Assembly (NCBI GenBank): GCA_002245135.1
Contig: NGBS01000297.1
Span: 1-64,000 of the forward strand
DNA: 64,000 bases
DNA from: Proteromonas lacertae
Taxonomy: Eukaryota; Sar; Bigyra; Opalinata; Proteromonadidae
Direction: 5' to 3'
Both the position numbers and the translations under genes were made by a program. The notes below the pieces were generated by a model. That model did not search any database. It had not been told where the DNA came from and saw nothing but the letters and a program-made list of their open reading frames with translations. Shown piece by piece: positions 1-14,071 of this stretch (position 1 is its first letter; every line of letters begins with the position of its first letter).

Positions 1-3000
1 GTAGTTGTGAAGTCAATGATTCAATCTCAGCCTTTAGATTTTCTATCATTATATCACTTTCTTGTTTAACAAGTAACAATTCTGAATAATTATTTCTAAT
101 GTATAAATATTATCATGAAGTAGAATAATTTCTTCACTATCCAACATTACACTCATTTTCTTTCTTTGAATTTTCTTCAACTAGTTTCTGAATAGATAAA
201 AGTTGTTCTTTGAGATTTAATATTTCAGAATCTTTCTGATTAATTAAGTAATGATTTTCACTTTCATTTTCTTTCATTTTGTTACATAGTATTTCATTCT
301 CATCTTTGTATTTAGCTAATTCTTCTATTTCATTTTCCAATAGTAATAGTTGAGATTGTAATGATTTCATTTCACATTCTTTGGATGAGTTTTCATTTTT
401 CATTTCTTCTAATTTCTTCTCATTTTCTTCATTTTCATTTATCAAACTATCTAATTTTAGTCTTAAATCATTGATTTCATTCTCTTTTCCCTTTTCATCA
501 TCTTTTACTCTATTCATTTCATTCTTTAATATTTCTATCTCTTTTTCTTTATTCTCCATCTCTTCTTTGTATAGTTCGATACTCTCTTTATATTCTTTCA
601 ATTCAGTTCGAAGATTTTCCATCTCATTACTGTTCATCGATTGCATACTCTTACTAGAATTTAATAATGTCTCAAATCCATTTGATAATTCATTTAGTTT
701 CTTACTTAAATCATTCTTTTCTTCTATTATTTCTTCTTTTCTTCTTTTAATTCTTCATTATCTTTTATTGTCTTTTCTAATTCTTTTTTCATCTTTCATT
801 TTCTTCAACATTCATTTCTACATTCTCTTTTAACTCTTTATTTCCTTCTCTTTATTATCTATTTCTTCTTTTAGTTTATTCTTTTCTTCTTTCAGTTTCT
901 TATTCTTCTCAAGAACATTGTTCACTTTACTCTCTAAGTCTTTTTCATTATTTATTAACTTATCAATTTGTTCATTCAAATCATTGATTTGATTTTCATA
1001 TTTTGTCTTTTCACTTTCATCATCTTTTACTCTATTCATTTCATTCTTTAATATTTCTATCTCTTTTTCTTTATTCTCCATCTCTTCTTTGTATAGTTCG
1101 ATACTCTCTTTATATTCTTTCAATTCAGTTCGAAGATTTTCCATCTCATTACTGTTCATCGATTGCATACTCTTACTAGAATTTAATAATGTCTCAAATC
1201 CATTTGATAATTCATTTAGTTTCTTACTTAAATCATTCTTTTCTTCTATTATTTTCTTCTTTTTCTTCTTTTAATTCTTCATTATCTTTTATTGTCTTTT
1301 CTAATTCTTTTTTCATCTTTTCATTTTCTTCAACATTCATTTCTACATTCTCTTTTAACTCTTTATTTCCTTCTCTTTATTATCTATTTCTTCTTTTAGT
1401 TTATTCTTTTCTTCTTTCAGTTTCTTATTCTTCTCAAGAACATTGTTCACTTTACTCTCTAAGTCTTTTTCATTATTTATTAACTTATCAATTTGTTCAT
1501 TCAAATCATTGATTTGATTTTCATTTTGTTTAATAGTATCTTTACTTATTTCCACTAATTTCATCTTCTCTTCATTTAGTTCTTTAAATTCTTCATCCAA
1601 TTTCTGTATTTGACTTTCATAGTCTTGTATTAATGATTCTTTATTAATCTCAGCATTGTCAATTTCAGATTGTAATTCCTTTATTGCTTCTTCTTTAGAT
1701 TTCTCTATTTCTACTTTATCATTTTTCAAATCGACTATTTGTTTCTGTAATGAATCTATCTGTTTTTCATAATTCTCTTTTACTTCATTTTGATTATGTG
1801 ATAATTCGTTCATTTGTACTTTATATTCTTTAATCATTTTTTCATTGTTTTCTTTCTCAGCTGATAATTGTTCTTTCAAATTTTCTACTTCTTTCTCACT
1901 TCTTCACATTTTTCATCTGCTTTTTCTTTGTTTTGTTCTAATACATGTAATTGTTCAGTTAAAACTTCAATTTGACTGTTTAAATCAGTTTCTATTGATA
2001 ATTTCTGTTCATTCAATTCAGATAATTCTCTTTCTAAATCCTCAACTTTCTTCTGTATTTCAAATTCATTGTGTTTAGTACTATCTTTTATCATATTCAA
2101 TTCATTTTCTAGCTCATTTATTCTATCTTTATCTTCATGATTTGAATTTTCTAATTCTGATATTTTACATTCTAATTGTGTATTTGTTAAATGTAATGAT
2201 TGAATTTCATTTTCATATTCCAATTTCTTAGTGTTATTCTTTAGTTTAATTCATTGATCTGTTTATTTGAATTTTCTAATTCTGATTCTAATTCACTATT
2301 CTGATTCTTTAATGATTCTATTTCTTCAATATATTTCTTTTGATTATCATTTAAACTGTTGATCTTATTTACTAAATCTTTGATTTTAGTCTCATACTCT
2401 TTCTTTGAATTTTCTTTCTCATTTTCAGAGTTTTGTGTCAATTCTGAAATTTCTAATTTCAATTTATTATTATCTTCAGTCAATTTCCTATTTATCATTT
2501 GATATTCATTAATTGAGATTGTAAGATCATTGATTCTTTCATTCAATGTGTTTTCAGTCTCTGTTTTATTCTCTTGAACTTTCTTCAACAATTCTAATAA
2601 TTCAGCATTTTCATTCTCTACTAGTTCCATTTTGGATTTATTATTATTCTCTAATTTATTTTTTGATACTTCTGTCTTTTCAATCTTTGATCTAGATTCT
2701 TATTCAATTCTTGAAGTTCTTTTATCTGTTTTTCTAATGTCTCTTTTGCTAATTCTAATAAATGTTTTTCATTCTCTAATGATTTTAACTGCATTTGGTA
2801 ATTATTACTATTCACTTCAAATTTCTTTCTTTCATTTTCACTTAATTTCAGTCGATCTTCCAATTGTTGTATTTTCTCTTTATCTTTTGTAATTTCTTGT
2901 TCAAATTCTTCTTTTTGAGTTTGAATTTCAGCTTCTAATGTGTCAATATAATCTTTAGAATGAGTTGATAAAGAGGTAAACTCCTTTGTTACTTTTCTTA

Positions 3001-6000
3001 ACTTATCTTTTAATGAAGTTATTATATTCTCATTTTCCACTTTATATCATTATATTCTTTTTCAAGAAGTGATTTACTGGTTAATAATTCACCATTTTCC
3101 TTTTCTAACTTATTAATTTGTTCTTTTAATACAATTTCTGTTTGTTCTTTTTCAATTTCATATTGTTTGATCTGTTCTGATAATTCACTATTTTGAGTCT
3201 GTATTTCTGCATAATTGATATTTAATGATTGTATTTCTTCATTTAATCTGTTAATTACTTCATTTTTCTTATTCATTTCTTCTAATGAATCTTTATAATA
3301 CTTATTGGAAGTTAAATTTTGTTCTTCTAATGATTTTATCTTCATTTCATATCTGATTCATATTCAGATATTTTCACTTTCAATTTATTATTTTCTGTTG
3401 TTAATGATGTTATTGAATCGAACTGAGAATTGTTCTTCTTCTCTAATGTCTTTAATTCTGCATCTTTTGTTATTAAATCACTTTGCATATCAGATATTTC
3501 ATGTTGTAATACACTATTGGTTTTTTCTAAATCAGAATATTTATTACTCAATTCATTCATTTGATTTTGTTGGTCTTGTAAAGTATTTTCTATTGTGTTT
3601 TTATAATTATCATATTCATTCTTTATTGTTAATAATTGAGATTCTAAATTAGCGATTGTTGTTTCATTTTGTTGTATTTTATAGCATAATCTGAATTTTC
3701 AGATTTATAATTATCTATCACTTGGTTTAATGATTCTATTTCTGACTTTAGATTATTGATTTCTTCATTTCTCATTGTTTCATTTTCATTGTTCTGTTTT
3801 GTTATTTCTTCTAACTTCTTCTCATTTTCTTCACTTTCATTTACTAAGCTTTCTAATTTTAACTTTAAATCATTTATTTCATTATCTTTTTCTTGGAATT
3901 TCTCATTTTCATCTTCCTTTACTTTATTATTCAATAATTCTATCTCTTCTTTATACAGTTTCATACTCTCTTTACAATCATATAATTCATTTTGAAGATT
4001 CTTCATATCATTATTACTATTAGATAATTCACTAAGTTTACGACCTATCTCATTCTTATCTTCTTTCAATTTTTCATTTTCTTCTTCACTCATTTGAAGA
4101 TTCTCTTTAAGTAGCTTTATTTGATTCATCAATGATTCTTTCTCTGAATCTAATCTATCATTTACATTATTTATCTCTTTTTCTTTATTCTCTAATTCTT
4201 CCTTTAATCTATCAATCTCATTCTCATAATTATCTTTCATTTCACTTATTTTTATCTCATTTTTCATCTTCTTTCTTTTGAATATCCAACTCAAAACTGA
4301 TTCTTTTCATTTTCTAATACTTCATACTTCTCTCTCACTTCCTCTAATTCGTGTTTTTAATTCTTCAATTTCACTATCTTTGATTTCACCTAACTCTATC
4401 TTTTGCGCAGTTAAAGCTTTGATATTCTCTTCTAATTTGATTATTTCATTTTCATATTTCTCTTTCATATCATCATATAAAGTTACTTTGTATCTTGATT
4501 TTATCTTCTAATTCACTTATTCTCTCTTTTTCTACCTGATTATTCTTCAATAATTCTATTTCATCAGATAATTCTTTGATTTTTCTTTCATATTGTTTGA
4601 TACTCTCATTATTTTCTGAATTTATAATTCTATTTTCTCTTCTAATTCTGTTTTGTGCTGTGATAATTGAGATAAATAATCTATTCAAATCGAGTAATCT
4701 TTTCTTCGACTACTAATTCTATAACAACTATAATCATTTGAAATTATATCCAATTGAGATTTCAATTCATTCACTTCTTCAGTATATACTATCATTCTTT
4801 ATCTTTTAATTGTATCAATTTAACATTCAGATTTGTTATTTCTTCTTCATCTTTTATAATCTGAGATTCATACGATGATTTTATATTCTCTATTTCCTCT
4901 TCATTTATTGTATTTACTTTTAATTCCAATTCATTCTTCAATGATTCAATTTCTGATTTTAAATCAATTATTTCTCTATTCTTCTTTTCATTTTCATTTG
5001 TTAGATTCTGTAATCTTGATTGATGGCTTGATTGTAATGTGTTTTGAGATTCCAATAATTCTTTTAAATTATTTTCTAATTCACTTATTCTTGATTTTGA
5101 TGTATTATTTCATCTTCTCTTTATCTTTCTCTAAATTAGTATTCTTTGATTCAAATCATTGATCATTTCTTCTTTGTTTGTCATTGATTCTTCATACATT
5201 GTTATTTTCTTTAGTTTTTTCCTCATTTTCCTTTGATAGAGATTCTATTTTTTCATTTAACTTGACCAATTTGTTCATTCATTACTTCAATATCATTATT
5301 AGATGATTTTAATGTAAGAATTTCCTCTTCTAATTTCTTTTTCTCTTCTTCAAATTGATTTAAATTATTCTTATATTCATTCTCTAAAGATTCTTTTGAT
5401 TTTCTTAATTGATCTATTAATAGTAAAGCATTTTGTACTCTCTTGTTGAAGTGAATCTAATTGTTTCTTATAAGTCTCTTCCAATTCATTTTTCTCATCT
5501 TCCATTTCTTTTAATTGATTTTCCAACTTTTCATTTAATAATTTCAACTTCTTATTTCATCCTTATTATTGTTCTTTTCCTTATTATCAGTTTCTTTATC
5601 TTTATTCTTTATATACTCTCTTATCTTATACAAATCTTCTTCATAATCATATTCTGTAGTTGTATTTACTATCTTTACAACTATCATTCTGTGTATGTAA
5701 TAAACTCTGATATATATCATGAATAGATGTTTTAATATCTTCATTCTCATTAACTATATTGATTAACGATTTCTCCTGATTTTCATATTCTAATTGTTTC
5801 TCAGATAAATGCATTTTCTAACATTTCTTTATCATTTTGTAATTGAGAAATTAATAATGATTGTTCTTGATAAGAAGAAGTTGGAATTGTAGTGGAATTA
5901 GATATATATACAATTGGTTCAAATGTTATGAGTGATAATAATATTGGATTAGTTGATTCTGATGTAGATATGGTTGATAATGATGTTGTGTAATTAGATG

Positions 6001-7937
6001 GTGAATTTGGTGGAGTTATTTTACCTGTTGCTTGTATTTTAATCAATTCATTATATTGATTTTGTAGTTTTTGGCAATGTTCTTGTGATTTGAAGTATAA
6101 TTCTTTATAATTATCATCATGAAGAATAGATTGGTTTGGTGTAATACTATTGAACATACTAACTACATTCCCTAAACCAAATGTGAGTTTAACATCTTTA
6201 TTATTATTATTTTGTTGTTGTTGTTCAGTTAATCTTTCATTATTTTCAGTGATTAAATCTAATTGTTTTCTTTGTTCATTTAAAGTATTAACTAATTCTT
6301 CATTCTCCAACAACATATCTTCATAATTCTGTTTCAAGCTGTTCTAATTCTTCATCTTTTTCTTCTTCTTTCTCAATCGTTATAAAATCATATATGTTAT
6401 ACTCATAATTCATATTATTACTATTTATTAATTGAAGTATCCATCATTGTTGATTGATCTAATTGTGTTTCTAAATCATTTACTGTAGTTTCCATTTTAT
6501 TCATATTGTGATTTAATCTATCATTTCTTCTTTTAACATCTTGTGGCTTTGAGATAACTCTATATATTTCTTCTGTATTTCATCTACAGCAATATCAAGA
6601 TCTTCATTATCATCTCCATCTAATGACATGATTGGATAATGAAGTGTTTTTAGTAAAAGATTTGATGATGGTTTGGTTGTTTGTTCAAGTGATAGTTTCT
6701 TATAAGCAGAATGTAGTGTTAAATACTTTGAGGATATTTCATTATACATTTGATAATATTTCTTATAATCATCCAACTGTTTTGATATGACTTTATTCTG
6801 CGATTTTAATTCATTAATTTCCTTTGATTCTGTTGTATGTTTATATTTATCTAATAATTCATCATATTTAACTTCTAATTCATCATATTTCTTACTCAAT
6901 TCTCTATTTTCTTCTAATAATTCCTCTTTCTGTTGTTTTAACTCCATAAAATCACTAGAGTCCATTTCATTGGCTAAAGATGTGTCTAATTGTCGTGTAT
7001 TGATGTTGACATTATTGAAGTCTCCATTATTGTCTTATTCTTCTCATCTATTACATCTTTTAATGCTGAAATTAGATCCGTTTCTCTCAATTTCTCTACT
7101 TTTTCAGGTGAAGATGGTAATTCTTCTAATTGCTTTTTATACCTTTCAATTATTTGTCTATTGATTTGTTTATCTTTTTCATATTCATTCATTAAGTCGG
7201 AATATTGTTGTTCATAAGAATGTGTTATTTCTTCTATTGCTTTATCTTTTTCTGTTAACTGTTGTTTTAATATTTCTATTTCTGTTTCTGTTCCTAGACT
7301 TCTATGTTTATTGTTATTTGCCTTTTTCAATTCTTTATCTTTTCTATCCAAATCTTTTCTCATCTCTTTTAATGTCTTTTTAAATGCTTCATTCTCTGTA
7401 ATCATTTCTTTCTTTTCATTTTGTAAATTAATTATTAGTTGTTTATCCAATTCTGATTGTGATTTTAATTCATTATATTGTTGTTGTAACTCATTATAAT
7501 CATTTGTTGTTTCATATTCGGATATTTTTCTTTCTAATGAATTATTCATTGTTGTTACAGATTCAAATTGTGATTCAAGTACTTGTATTTGATTCTTTAA
7601 AGTTTCATTTTCTTTTAATTTTTCATTTAATATATTCTCTAGATTTGAATAATCATCATCATTATCATCATTTGAAGTTAAAGATTTGTTATTTTCTAAC
7701 TGTAAATTCTGTTGTTTCAATTGACTTAATACCTTTTCACTTTCTATAATTCTATTATTCAATAAATCATTAGTTTGTTTCATTAAATTATATTGTCTTT
7801 CAATGTTATTAAACTGCTGTTCTAATGTATATTTTTCAGAAGATATTTCATTACATTTATTACTCCAATTATCTATCTCATTGATTAATATTTCATTCTT
7901 CTTCTCTAAATCAATACATCTCTTTGATACTTCATCC

Positions 7938-7971
<34 letters not shown>

Positions 7972-8910
7972 TATACATCTAATGTTTGAGATAAATTCAA
8001 ATTTGCTTTATCTAATTCATTTATTCTCTGTTGAAGTGTTTTAATCTTTTCTTCATATTCCATATTCTTTGTCATTGTATTTAATGAATTATTACTACTA
8101 TTCATACTATTACTCTCCAATGGTTTTGTCATTAAAATATAATTAAATAAATTTCTTTTACAGGTTGCTAATGGTGTTTGATACTTTTGTATTTCTTTAT
8201 CCATTGTCACTAATTTTTCTAAGTCTTTTCTTGCTTGTTCTTGCACACGTCTTATGGAGTGATGATCTTCTTTTAAGGACTGTACTTTAACTGCTAAATC
8301 ATCAATATCGTGAGTGAGAAATGATAATAAAATGTCTTGGAATAAATGCTTCAATTATATTACTTGTATGTTTGATTGAAGTTGGTAAAACCTATTGTAT
8401 ATATTATATATAGTATAATGATATTAATACTCCCTTGATTCTTTGTATTCTATTATTGATTCCATCAATAACTTCCTGTTTTGAAACATTACCTTGATTT
8501 GTTGCAAAAGTAGGAAAATCAAGTGTGTTTGATGATAATGCATCTCGAATCTGTAACAACGCCTTTATTAATACATCTTGTGGAGTTTGAGGAGTTCTAA
8601 CTGTTATTCTTGGAGGAGATAATGAAGAATGTTCTTGTCTGATTGTTCCAAAAGATGAATTGCTATATTCTAATGATGGACTAAATGATGACATTCTACT
8701 ACGAACAACATTTGGGGATGGATTGATAATATTCGAGGATACGGAGTAAGGATTCTGTGGAGGCTTTCCAGGTGATTTATTTATTTTACCTGGTGATAAT
8801 AATGATTTTACAGAATCAGTCATTGAAGTATAATTTGTAACAGGTGTTGCTGACGAGTTTGAAATTATTGTATATGGTGTACCATATTGATTGTTGTATT
8901 TATTGTCCAT
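1..8910 (-). CDS. Giant coiled-coil protein, C-terminus beyond the left edge
   Basis: The start is the ATG at 8908-8910. The first ~160 residues are Ser/Pro/Asn-rich and unstructured, followed by a helical segment and then more than 2,500 residues of Glu/Lys/Asn/Leu-rich heptad coiled coil. Intron 1 runs from 8430 to about 8349 (acceptor uncertain) and intron 2 is 7937-7976, mostly an ATT repeat. From 8348 to 6990 the frame is clean; below 6990 it breaks at least 15 times, usually by one base in an A/T run, while every fragment stays coiled coil in the same direction. I read this as one gene with sequence errors, not many genes. No motor, kinase or known targeting domain is visible. A cytoskeletal, Golgi or basal-body scaffold is possible but is only a guess. 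Antisense open frames here are shadows of the low-complexity code. Confidence 0.75.
494..1000 (-). repeat. Internal tandem repeat, copy 2
   Basis: Second copy of the ~507 bp coiled-coil block. Compared with copy 1 it is one T shorter in three runs between about 728 and 797, and each change shifts the frame. A diverged, older version of the same block is visible at protein level around 3.75-4.05 kb, so the protein has grown by repeated internal duplication. Confidence 0.85.
1017..1524 (-). repeat. Internal tandem repeat, copy 1
   Basis: About 507 bp encoding the block from ENQINDLNEQIDKL to MNRVKDDE. It recurs almost identically at about 494-1000, with ~17 bp between copies (period ~523 bp). 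The differences I see are in homopolymer lengths: this copy has one extra T in three runs (around 1253, 1263 and 1320). That implies a very recent duplication. Confidence 0.85.
7937..7976 (-). repeat. (ATT)n microsatellite forming an intron
   Basis: A 40-nt intron of the coiled-coil gene: GTATAT, then an uninterrupted run of ATT units, then ATAG. Similar trinucleotide-filled introns occur at 12751-12775, near 35010-35036 and at 50670-50714. Confidence 0.85.
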
Positions 8911-9073
8911 TATCTAGTAGATTGACTATGTCAGTCTCGAGAAAATGGATAAAAAGATTTAAAAATGAATTTTGCTTGAAAAGCTTGGTTGGATTTAAAA
9001 ATCAAAATAGATTTTAACCATAAACAAAAGAGAAAAATATGATGTTTATTAGTTCTATAATGTGTTTATGCAT

Positions 9074-10586
9074 TTATTCGTCTTTCTTGGATGGTTCGAA
9101 TGCAACATCTTGAGCCATTAAAGGAACAGCTAAATCTAGTCTTGGATGTGATGTTTTAAGATCGTCTAGTATTAAAAGGAATAAAATAATATATATATAC
9201 TAACAGTAATTCCTTTACCGTTATTCATTTTATTCATTTCTTCAATGACAAATTTAGTAGCATAAGTTGCTGCTAATATATCTTGGGTACTTCCAATTTC
9301 AGAGATAGTATGCATATTTCTAATTGGATAGCCAATACTAGTAACAGCGATATCTTTACTAGCTAACACACCAGCCATAGCATCAGTACCAGTGTCACCT
9401 CCAGCTCTATCAATTTGAATTGGAATATCATTTTCTTTAGCAATTTTTTTAAACTATAAAATATATATGAAGTAATATATACTAAAGTGTTTAAATAAGG
9501 ATGACAAGGTTGCTCCTTCGGAGATAGTAAATCCATTTCCCATCTTTAAAGGAGGTAAATGACGACCACCTAAATCAGGAGCAGCTTCATAATCATGATT
9601 CACTTACAAAACAGTTAAAGAAAATAATATAAATAAAAAATGTTAAGTAAAAAAAAATGGATATATCAGTTGCTAGAATCACATCTGGGTTTAATTCACC
9701 TGCAATTACTCTGCTTCCAAATCTTCCAATCTCTTCATATGGTACACAAGCAAATAAACAACGAATATTCTTAATTGCTTCAGTATTAGTGGAAAACAGT
9801 GCAACCAACTAATCAAATAACAATAAAATCAATAATATATACTTTAGCAGCCATAAAGCATCCTAAGCCATTATCTAAGTAAGCACCACTGAAAGTATTT
9901 GGAGCAAATGCTGGTTTGATGGGTCTATCAAAAATTATTGGATCACCCGGTTTAAGTCCAACTTTTTCTAAAAACTTCTTACTTTCTTTCTCATTCATAC
10001 CCAATTCAATGTAGATTTGTTTCTTTGTAATACCTCTTTCTCCTGATATTACTGAAGGTTCTGCGAAATGAATTGCACCTAATGCTTCTACTGTTGCACC
10101 TGTTATTACTCTATAAGATCCTAGTTTTTCAGTATCTTCTGTAAATATCTTTACTGGATTTCCTATTAATGTTGCTGGTAACATTGAGTCAGTACTTACC
10201 CATATTTTACCATCATTACCTATTTGTTGTACTTGCATTCTTATTTTATCAGCATGTCCAACAACCATAACAGTAAACATGTCAGTTTTATTTGGATTGG
10301 TATCTAGAACAATACCTGCATTACCTTTGAATGTGTGAATAGCCCAATCATTTTTCATGATTGATTTAAAAAATGGTTCAATAACTCCAAATGTCATACC
10401 ACCCTCCATTCCAACTGGACTATTTTAGATTATTTGATAAACTAAATACCTTGGAGCTGCTAAAATTTGTCTCATCAAATCAAAATCACCAGCTGACATT
10501 GGTTGCTTCCATGGTTTAACTCCATTAGCACTAGAAAATGCTCTAAATGAAAATAGTTTGCTCAATTTCGTAGAAGCTCTTAACAT
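9074..10586 (-). CDS. M42-family metallo-aminopeptidase, probably mitochondrial
   Basis: This resembles M42 (glutamyl aminopeptidase / TET) peptidases. Visible family blocks are GHADK, YLDNGLG, the catalytic-type EEIGRFGSR, DRAGGDTGTDA and GYPIRNMHT, matching the metal-ligand and catalytic blocks in order. The product would remove N-terminal residues from peptides using two metal ions. The first ~20 residues (MLRASTKLSKLFSFRAFSS) are basic, hydroxylated and free of acids, like a mitochondrial presequence. Clean introns are 10420-10449, 9809-9842 and 9166-9200. Intron 9604-9664 starts ATATCC rather than GT. The junction near 9452-9484 (KHF to KKIAK) is not resolved by its TATAG acceptor, which would create a stop. 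Start codons of this gene and the next face each other 76 bp apart. Confidence 0.85.
9604..9664 (-). other. Candidate minor-type AT-AA intron in the M42 peptidase gene
   Basis: On the minus strand the intron begins ATATCC directly after the GAT codon of VILATD and ends GTAA before GTG AAT CAT (V-N-H-D-Y). TTCTTTAAC lies 11 nt before the end, matching the U12 branch-site consensus. The only GT-AG alternative starts at GTGAATTAAA and would delete the conserved-looking GELNPDVILATD. Length is 61 nt, against ~30 for the other introns of this gene. Confidence 0.65.
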
Positions 10587-10662
10587 TTTGACTTACTATA
10601 ATTATATTCGTTTCACAATTTTGAATCTAGATTTAATTCTTGTTTTTTTCTCATCCTAAGAA

Positions 10663-11253
10663 ATGATTGGTAAATTGGTTGGTGCTTTCGCTGTAGGTGT
10701 TGCAGGAACTGGAGCTGTAGCTGCTTGGTATGTTAATGTATGTGTTTTATTCAAATTTATATAAATATAGAGATCTGAAAATCAAGTAGTAAGAAAATAC
10801 ATTGAAAAGAAAGAAAAGGAAATGACTGAAACAGCTGCTCCAGCAGTTTTAGCAGATCTCGAAAAAAAGAGAAAAGAATTGAGAGAAAAAGACATGCAAG
10901 TACAACAATTGAACTTATTAATATCTGGAGAACAATTGGTAAGAGAAGAAGAGAAAAATAGACTTCTTGCTTTAAGAAATGAAGATTTGAAGAAAATGTC
11001 TAAAATGGAGAAGCAATTTATGGAAGAATTAGAAAAACAAAAACAATTATATACCAATGATATTAATACAAAAGAAAGACTATTATCAACTGAAAAGACA
11101 AAACATAATGAAGAATTAAAAGAAATTCGTGAAAAGAGGATGAAGGATTTACAAAACTTCTCAAGTTCTTGTGCTAAATTCTGTATGAATATGGAACGTA
11201 CATTAAACGGTGCTCCAGAAAAAGAAACTACAGAAAAGAAAGTTTCAGTATAA
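10663..11253 (+). CDS. Small membrane-anchored coiled-coil protein
   Basis: I do not recognise this protein. Exon 1 gives a 25-residue Gly/Ala/Val-rich hydrophobic N-terminus (MIGKLVGAFAVGVAGTGAVA), either a membrane anchor or an uncleaved signal. After a 33-nt intron (10738-10770, phase 0), ~160 residues of charged coiled coil follow, rich in Glu, Lys and Arg, with two late cysteines (SSCAKFC). The layout of one short anchor plus a long soluble helix suits an organelle-membrane tether, but nothing assigns a compartment. It is divergent from the M42 gene and convergent with the next gene (78 bp between stop codons). Confidence 0.75.
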
Positions 11254-11331
11254 CTTATTAGTGTTTTTGACTATTATATTGTTTTTGTTAATGAAGTGGA
11301 ATAAACAAAACATAATACGAAAAAAAAAAAA

Positions 11332-11693
11332 CTATTCTGTTTTATCTTTATTTGATTTATCACTTACAGATTGTGATTGTGGTTGATTTTCTTTCATTGC
11401 ATCATTTAACAGTTTCACAGTACTATGTTAATTATATTGTACTTAAATATACTAATTGGCAGACACTAATAAACCAGTACTTAAAAACAATGTAATAAAG
11501 AGATGTACATTTGAATATCCAAGTATAACCAATGAAAATAAAATAAATATTAATGCAATCAATGATATGTTTAAGGATAGAATCAGTTTATTAGAGACTA
11601 AACAATTAAATAACTTATTTATATTATACCACCTGGTGCTAACATATCTTTTACAAACTTCACAAGTGCAGATTCCTGTTCTACTTCTGGCAT
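11332..11693 (-). CDS. PKR1-like V-ATPase assembly factor
   Basis: Three exons, introns 11598-11629 and 11423-11452, give ~100 residues. A short hydrophilic start contains FVKDMLAPG, followed by two close membrane segments joined by YSNVHLF, and a polar Lys/Ser/Gln tail. Small size, two hydrophobic hairpin helices and the (L/A)PG block before the first helix match the Pkr1 family, ER proteins that help assemble the V0 part of the vacuolar proton pump. The similarity is short, so this is a family-level call. Its ATG is 69 bp from the divergent ArfGAP start. The plus-strand open frame over this locus is a shadow. Confidence 0.6.
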
Positions 11694-11762
11694 TTTGATA
11701 AAAAAGAAATATCTATTCAAGCCAAGCTCTTATCACATTTTTTAAGTTTTCAGGTCTTAAAG

Positions 11763-13527
<1,765 letters not shown>

Positions 13528-13614
13528 CTAATATATAAGATTAGATTTTTTTATTCAAATGTTTATAATTTTGTTAATCACCACTCACACAAGAATGTAT
13601 TACATAATTATAGT

Positions 13615-14010
13615 TTATAAATACGGACATAAAGAAGCTAAACTAGGTTTTGAAGCTATTAATTCAAATCTTATTCTTTTTTTATCATAAACTGAAATAA
13701 GAGTTATTAACCCCATAAAAGTAATATAAAATTTATTCTCTATTCTCAATATACACATATTACTTTCAGAATAGTATTTTAGAACATCAAAAGTGAGTAA
13801 TTTCATTCCTTCATCTCCATATCCAGTTTTTATAAATGACAACTACAGTAAATTAGAATTCAACATACAATAATCATTTTAATGCTTTTATCGTCTAATT
13901 TCTTCATTTTTTGATCACAATGACTAATAACATTATATACTATAGTATTAATACATCCTGAATAGCATAAATGAATAATTACAAGCAATGTCCTTCTTAA
14001 TATCGCTCAT
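13615..14010 (-). CDS. POP5/RPP14-like RNase P/MRP subunit
   Basis: About 112 residues from three exons (introns 13924-13954, 31 nt, and 13843-13868, 26 nt). The core ...GYGDEGMKLLTFDVLKYY, then MCILRIENKFY and a hydrophobic helix, resembles the strand-helix layout of POP5/RPP14, small proteins of the tRNA-processing RNase P and the related RNase MRP. The usual HVGGTI-type block is not evident and the end is short, so RPP14 or a diverged POP5 are both possible. It is divergent from the RRM-like gene, with 61 bp between start codons. Confidence 0.5.
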
Positions 14011-14071
14011 AGTCCAAAAATGTACATTAGGTTTGATTCTAAGTTTGAGAATAAAAAGAAGTTTTACGATT

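Noticed and set aside
381-833. Plus-strand open frames rich in Phe/Ser opposite the coiled-coil gene (also at 1089, 1845, 3305, 4875, 6787 and others)
   Set aside because: They are antisense images of Glu/Lys/Asn/Leu codons; composition is low-complexity Phe/Ser/Leu with no domain, and the minus strand explains them.
1-6990. Programmed +1 frameshifting (as in Euplotes) as the cause of the frame breaks
   Set aside because: Breaks go in both directions, lack a common AAA-TAR site, and are fixed by homopolymer length changes; most other genes here need no shift.
11456-11698. Plus-strand 80-residue frame over the PKR1-like locus
   Set aside because: The minus strand gives a coherent three-exon membrane protein there; the plus frame has no features.
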